NCBI GenBank assembly: GCA_963623095.1
Contig: CAVFKD010000031.1
Location: forward strand, 1 to 14,830
Reading direction: 5' to 3'
Source: UBA3210 sp963623095
GTDB lineage: Bacteria; Bacillota_I; Bacilli_A; RFN20; CAG-449
Length of the DNA: 14,830 bases
Positions within the stretch are counted from its first letter, which is position 1. Every line of letters begins with the position of its first letter. The position numbers and the translations under genes are program-made. This document shows, piece by piece, positions 13,766 to 14,830 of this stretch. The notes beneath the pieces are model-generated. The model had not been told where the DNA came from and made no database searches. It saw nothing but the letters and a program-made list of their open reading frames with translations.

Positions 13766-14671
13766 ATGCTACTTGAAAAGAAGTCAATAAAAGAACTACT
13801 ACAAAAAAATGAAGTAGTCGCAGAAGCTTTACATGTTGATGAGAATATGTCTTTGGAATATTATCATCTATATAAAAATAATTCGATTCATATTAACTTT
13901 GATGAAGGAGAAGATAAATCTACTTTAACTTATTTAGTTTTAGAAGGAGAACTAGATTTAATCTTATCAAACGAAAGACATCACTTTGGAAAATATGACC
14001 TCTTTAGCGTGGATTCAGAAAATCCTTTTGAAATTTATGCGACAACCGAATTAAAACTCTTATTTGTTACTTCAAGCCAAACTTCTATTGATCGAGAATT
14101 AGATAATTTATCATCACAAATTAAAGAACTAGAATCTAAAGATATCTATTTAAAAGGGCATAATTACCGCGTAGGAAAATATTCATTAATGATATTAAAT
14201 AGAATGCATTTAGGTATTAATACTAATAACTTAAATTTTGCAGCATCATTCCACGATATTGGGAAAATCAAGATTAGCAGTGATATTGTCAATAAACCTG
14301 GAAAACTAACAAAAGAAGAATTTGATGAAATTAAAAAACATCCAATATATTCTTATGAAATACTAAAAGAAGCTTTAGGAGAGGAAGTAGCGTTAATCGC
14401 TAGATATCACCATGAAAAACTAGATGGTTCTGGCTATCCAGATGGTATTAAAGAAGAACAAATACCTTTAGAAAGTAAGATATTATCAATCGCGGATATA
14501 TTTGATGCATTAACCACGAATAGATCATACCGTAATGGATTTAGCTTTAAAGAAGCATTGGATATTATGGAAAAAGAGGTAAATGAACATAAGATTGATG
14601 AAAGTGCGTTTAATGCTTTAAAACAACTCGTAAATGATAAATTGATCATTGAAGGCGTTGATAATGTTTAA
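13766..14671 (+). CDS. Cupin-like sensor plus HD-GYP domain phosphodiesterase (301 aa)
   Basis: Two parts are visible. Residues of about 25-105 look like a small beta-barrel of the cupin type (TYLVLEGELDLIL, then HHFGKYDLFSV). Residues 106-130 form a short, probably coiled linker. Residues 130-297 are an HD-GYP domain with all expected metal ligands: H132, H163-D164 in HDIGK, H192, H215-H216, D220 and the GYP at 223-225, followed by DIFDALT. HD-GYP enzymes hydrolyse cyclic di-GMP, and some act on related dinucleotides. No membrane segment is present, so this is a soluble enzyme, possibly gated by a ligand or metal at the cupin. AGGTGGTGA lies upstream of the ATG. The intact active site argues for catalytic activity. 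No diguanylate cyclase is in the window. Confidence 0.9.
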   Translation: MLLEKKSIKELLQKNEVVAEALHVDENMSLEYYHLYKNNSIHINFDEGEDKSTLTYLVLEGELDLILSNERHHFGKYDLFSVDSENPFEIYATTELKLLFVTSSQTSIDRELDNLSSQIKELESKDIYLKGHNYRVGKYSLMILNRMHLGINTNNLNFAASFHDIGKIKISSDIVNKPGKLTKEEFDEIKKHPIYSYEILKEALGEEVALIARYHHEKLDGSGYPDGIKEEQIPLESKILSIADIFDALTTNRSYRNGFSFKEALDIMEKEVNEHKIDESAFNALKQLVNDKLIIEGVDNV

Positions 14672-14680
14672 TTACCTAAA

Positions 14681-14708
14681 ATTACAATTGTTTACAGAAT
14701 AATATAAT
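14681..14708 (+). promoter_or_regulatory. Predicted promoter at the right edge, of a small RNA or leader
   Basis: ATTACA (14681-14686) and a perfect TATAAT (14703-14708) are spaced by 16 bases. An alternative pair, TTTACA (14691-14696) and TAAACT (14714-14719), has a 17-base spacer. The 8-base inverted repeats TGTTTACA (14689-14696) and TGTAAACA (14725-14732) flank the -10. Confidence 0.45.
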
Positions 14709-14714
14709 TTTTAT

Positions 14715-14790
14715 AAACTGGATATGTAAACAGGGACTGTTATAAGCTTTCTGTTACTTAACGAGAATCGTTGCCACGATTCTCTTTTTT
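14715..14790 (+). ncRNA. Candidate small RNA or attenuated leader (about 75 nt)
   Basis: A transcript from the promoter at 14681-14708 would begin near 14715 and end at the strong terminator at 14763-14790. It contains no plausible ORF. It can pair AACAG (14729-14733) with CTGTT (14751-14755) upstream of the terminator. Alternatively this is simply the 3' region of the HD-GYP gene plus a promoter for a gene beyond the window. I recognise no Rfam family. Confidence 0.3.
14763..14790 (+). terminator. Strong intrinsic terminator at the right edge
   Basis: A perfect 9-bp stem GAGAATCGT/ACGATTCTC (14763-14771 and 14776-14784) with tetraloop TGCC is followed by six T (14785-14790). An additional outer pairing CTTAAC/GTTAAG (14757-14762 and 14791-14796) encloses the stem and its T tract. 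Confidence 0.88.
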
Positions 14791-14830
14791 GTTAAGTTCT
14801 TTAAGAATAAATAATATTAAGATTAAAACT

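Noticed and set aside
1..14830. CRISPR array, transposase, integrase, phage or toxin-antitoxin genes
   Set aside because: No regularly spaced repeats, terminal inverted repeats or matching protein motifs were seen; the only direct repeat is the pair at 10926-10975.

Overview
The window is AT-rich (by eye around 30% G+C or lower), with full Shine-Dalgarno sites (AAGGAGG, AGGTGG), sigma-A-type promoters, short hairpin/T-run terminators and CCA-encoding tRNA genes. YfhO and CsbB-type proteins, a CcpA-type cre site and Big_2 lipoproteins point to a low-GC Bacillota. I infer a gut-type Bacilli lineage (Erysipelotrichia, RF39 or Mollicutes-related). Every stop codon seen is TAA or TAG and Trp is TGG, so the standard bacterial code works throughout. 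There is no phage, plasmid, IS, CRISPR or defence signature. This looks like ordinary chromosome, and I did not find a clear new multi-gene system.

Layout. 1-813: a small acidic protein of unknown function, then tRNA-Ile(GAT) and tRNA-Val(CAC), each with its own terminator. 814-5620: a cell-envelope region. A large YfhO membrane protein (+) converges on a CsbB-like polyprenyl-phosphate glycosyltransferase (-) across one shared bidirectional terminator hairpin. Upstream of the glycosyltransferase lies an approximately 8-TM membrane protein that is possibly YhhN-like. Its promoter is overlapped by a consensus cre site. 5593-7082: a MATE-family efflux protein, ending in a hairpin that also appears to contain the promoter of the next operon. 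7104-10354: two tandem lipoproteins, the first with a Big_2 domain. 10391-10713: a compact unit for a 74-residue membrane protein whose codon use suggests very high expression. 10729-10894: tRNA-Leu(GAG) on the minus strand with its own promoter and terminator. 10926-12160: a GNAT acetyltransferase and a maltose/galactoside O-acetyltransferase-type protein in a tight bicistron, preceded by a 21-bp direct repeat. 12169-14671: a C69 dipeptidase (-) and a cupin/HD-GYP protein (+), transcribed divergently. 14681-14790: a promoter followed about 75 nt later by a strong terminator, which could be a small RNA or the leader of a gene beyond the window.

How the genes fit together. By precedent in Bacillus and Listeria, the glycosyltransferase would load a sugar on undecaprenyl phosphate and YfhO would transfer it to a surface polymer such as lipoteichoic acid. 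The third partner of that system, a GtcA-type flippase, is not recognisable here. The remaining genes are mostly separate transcription units for transport, surface lipoproteins, peptide breakdown and c-di-GMP (HD-GYP) signalling.
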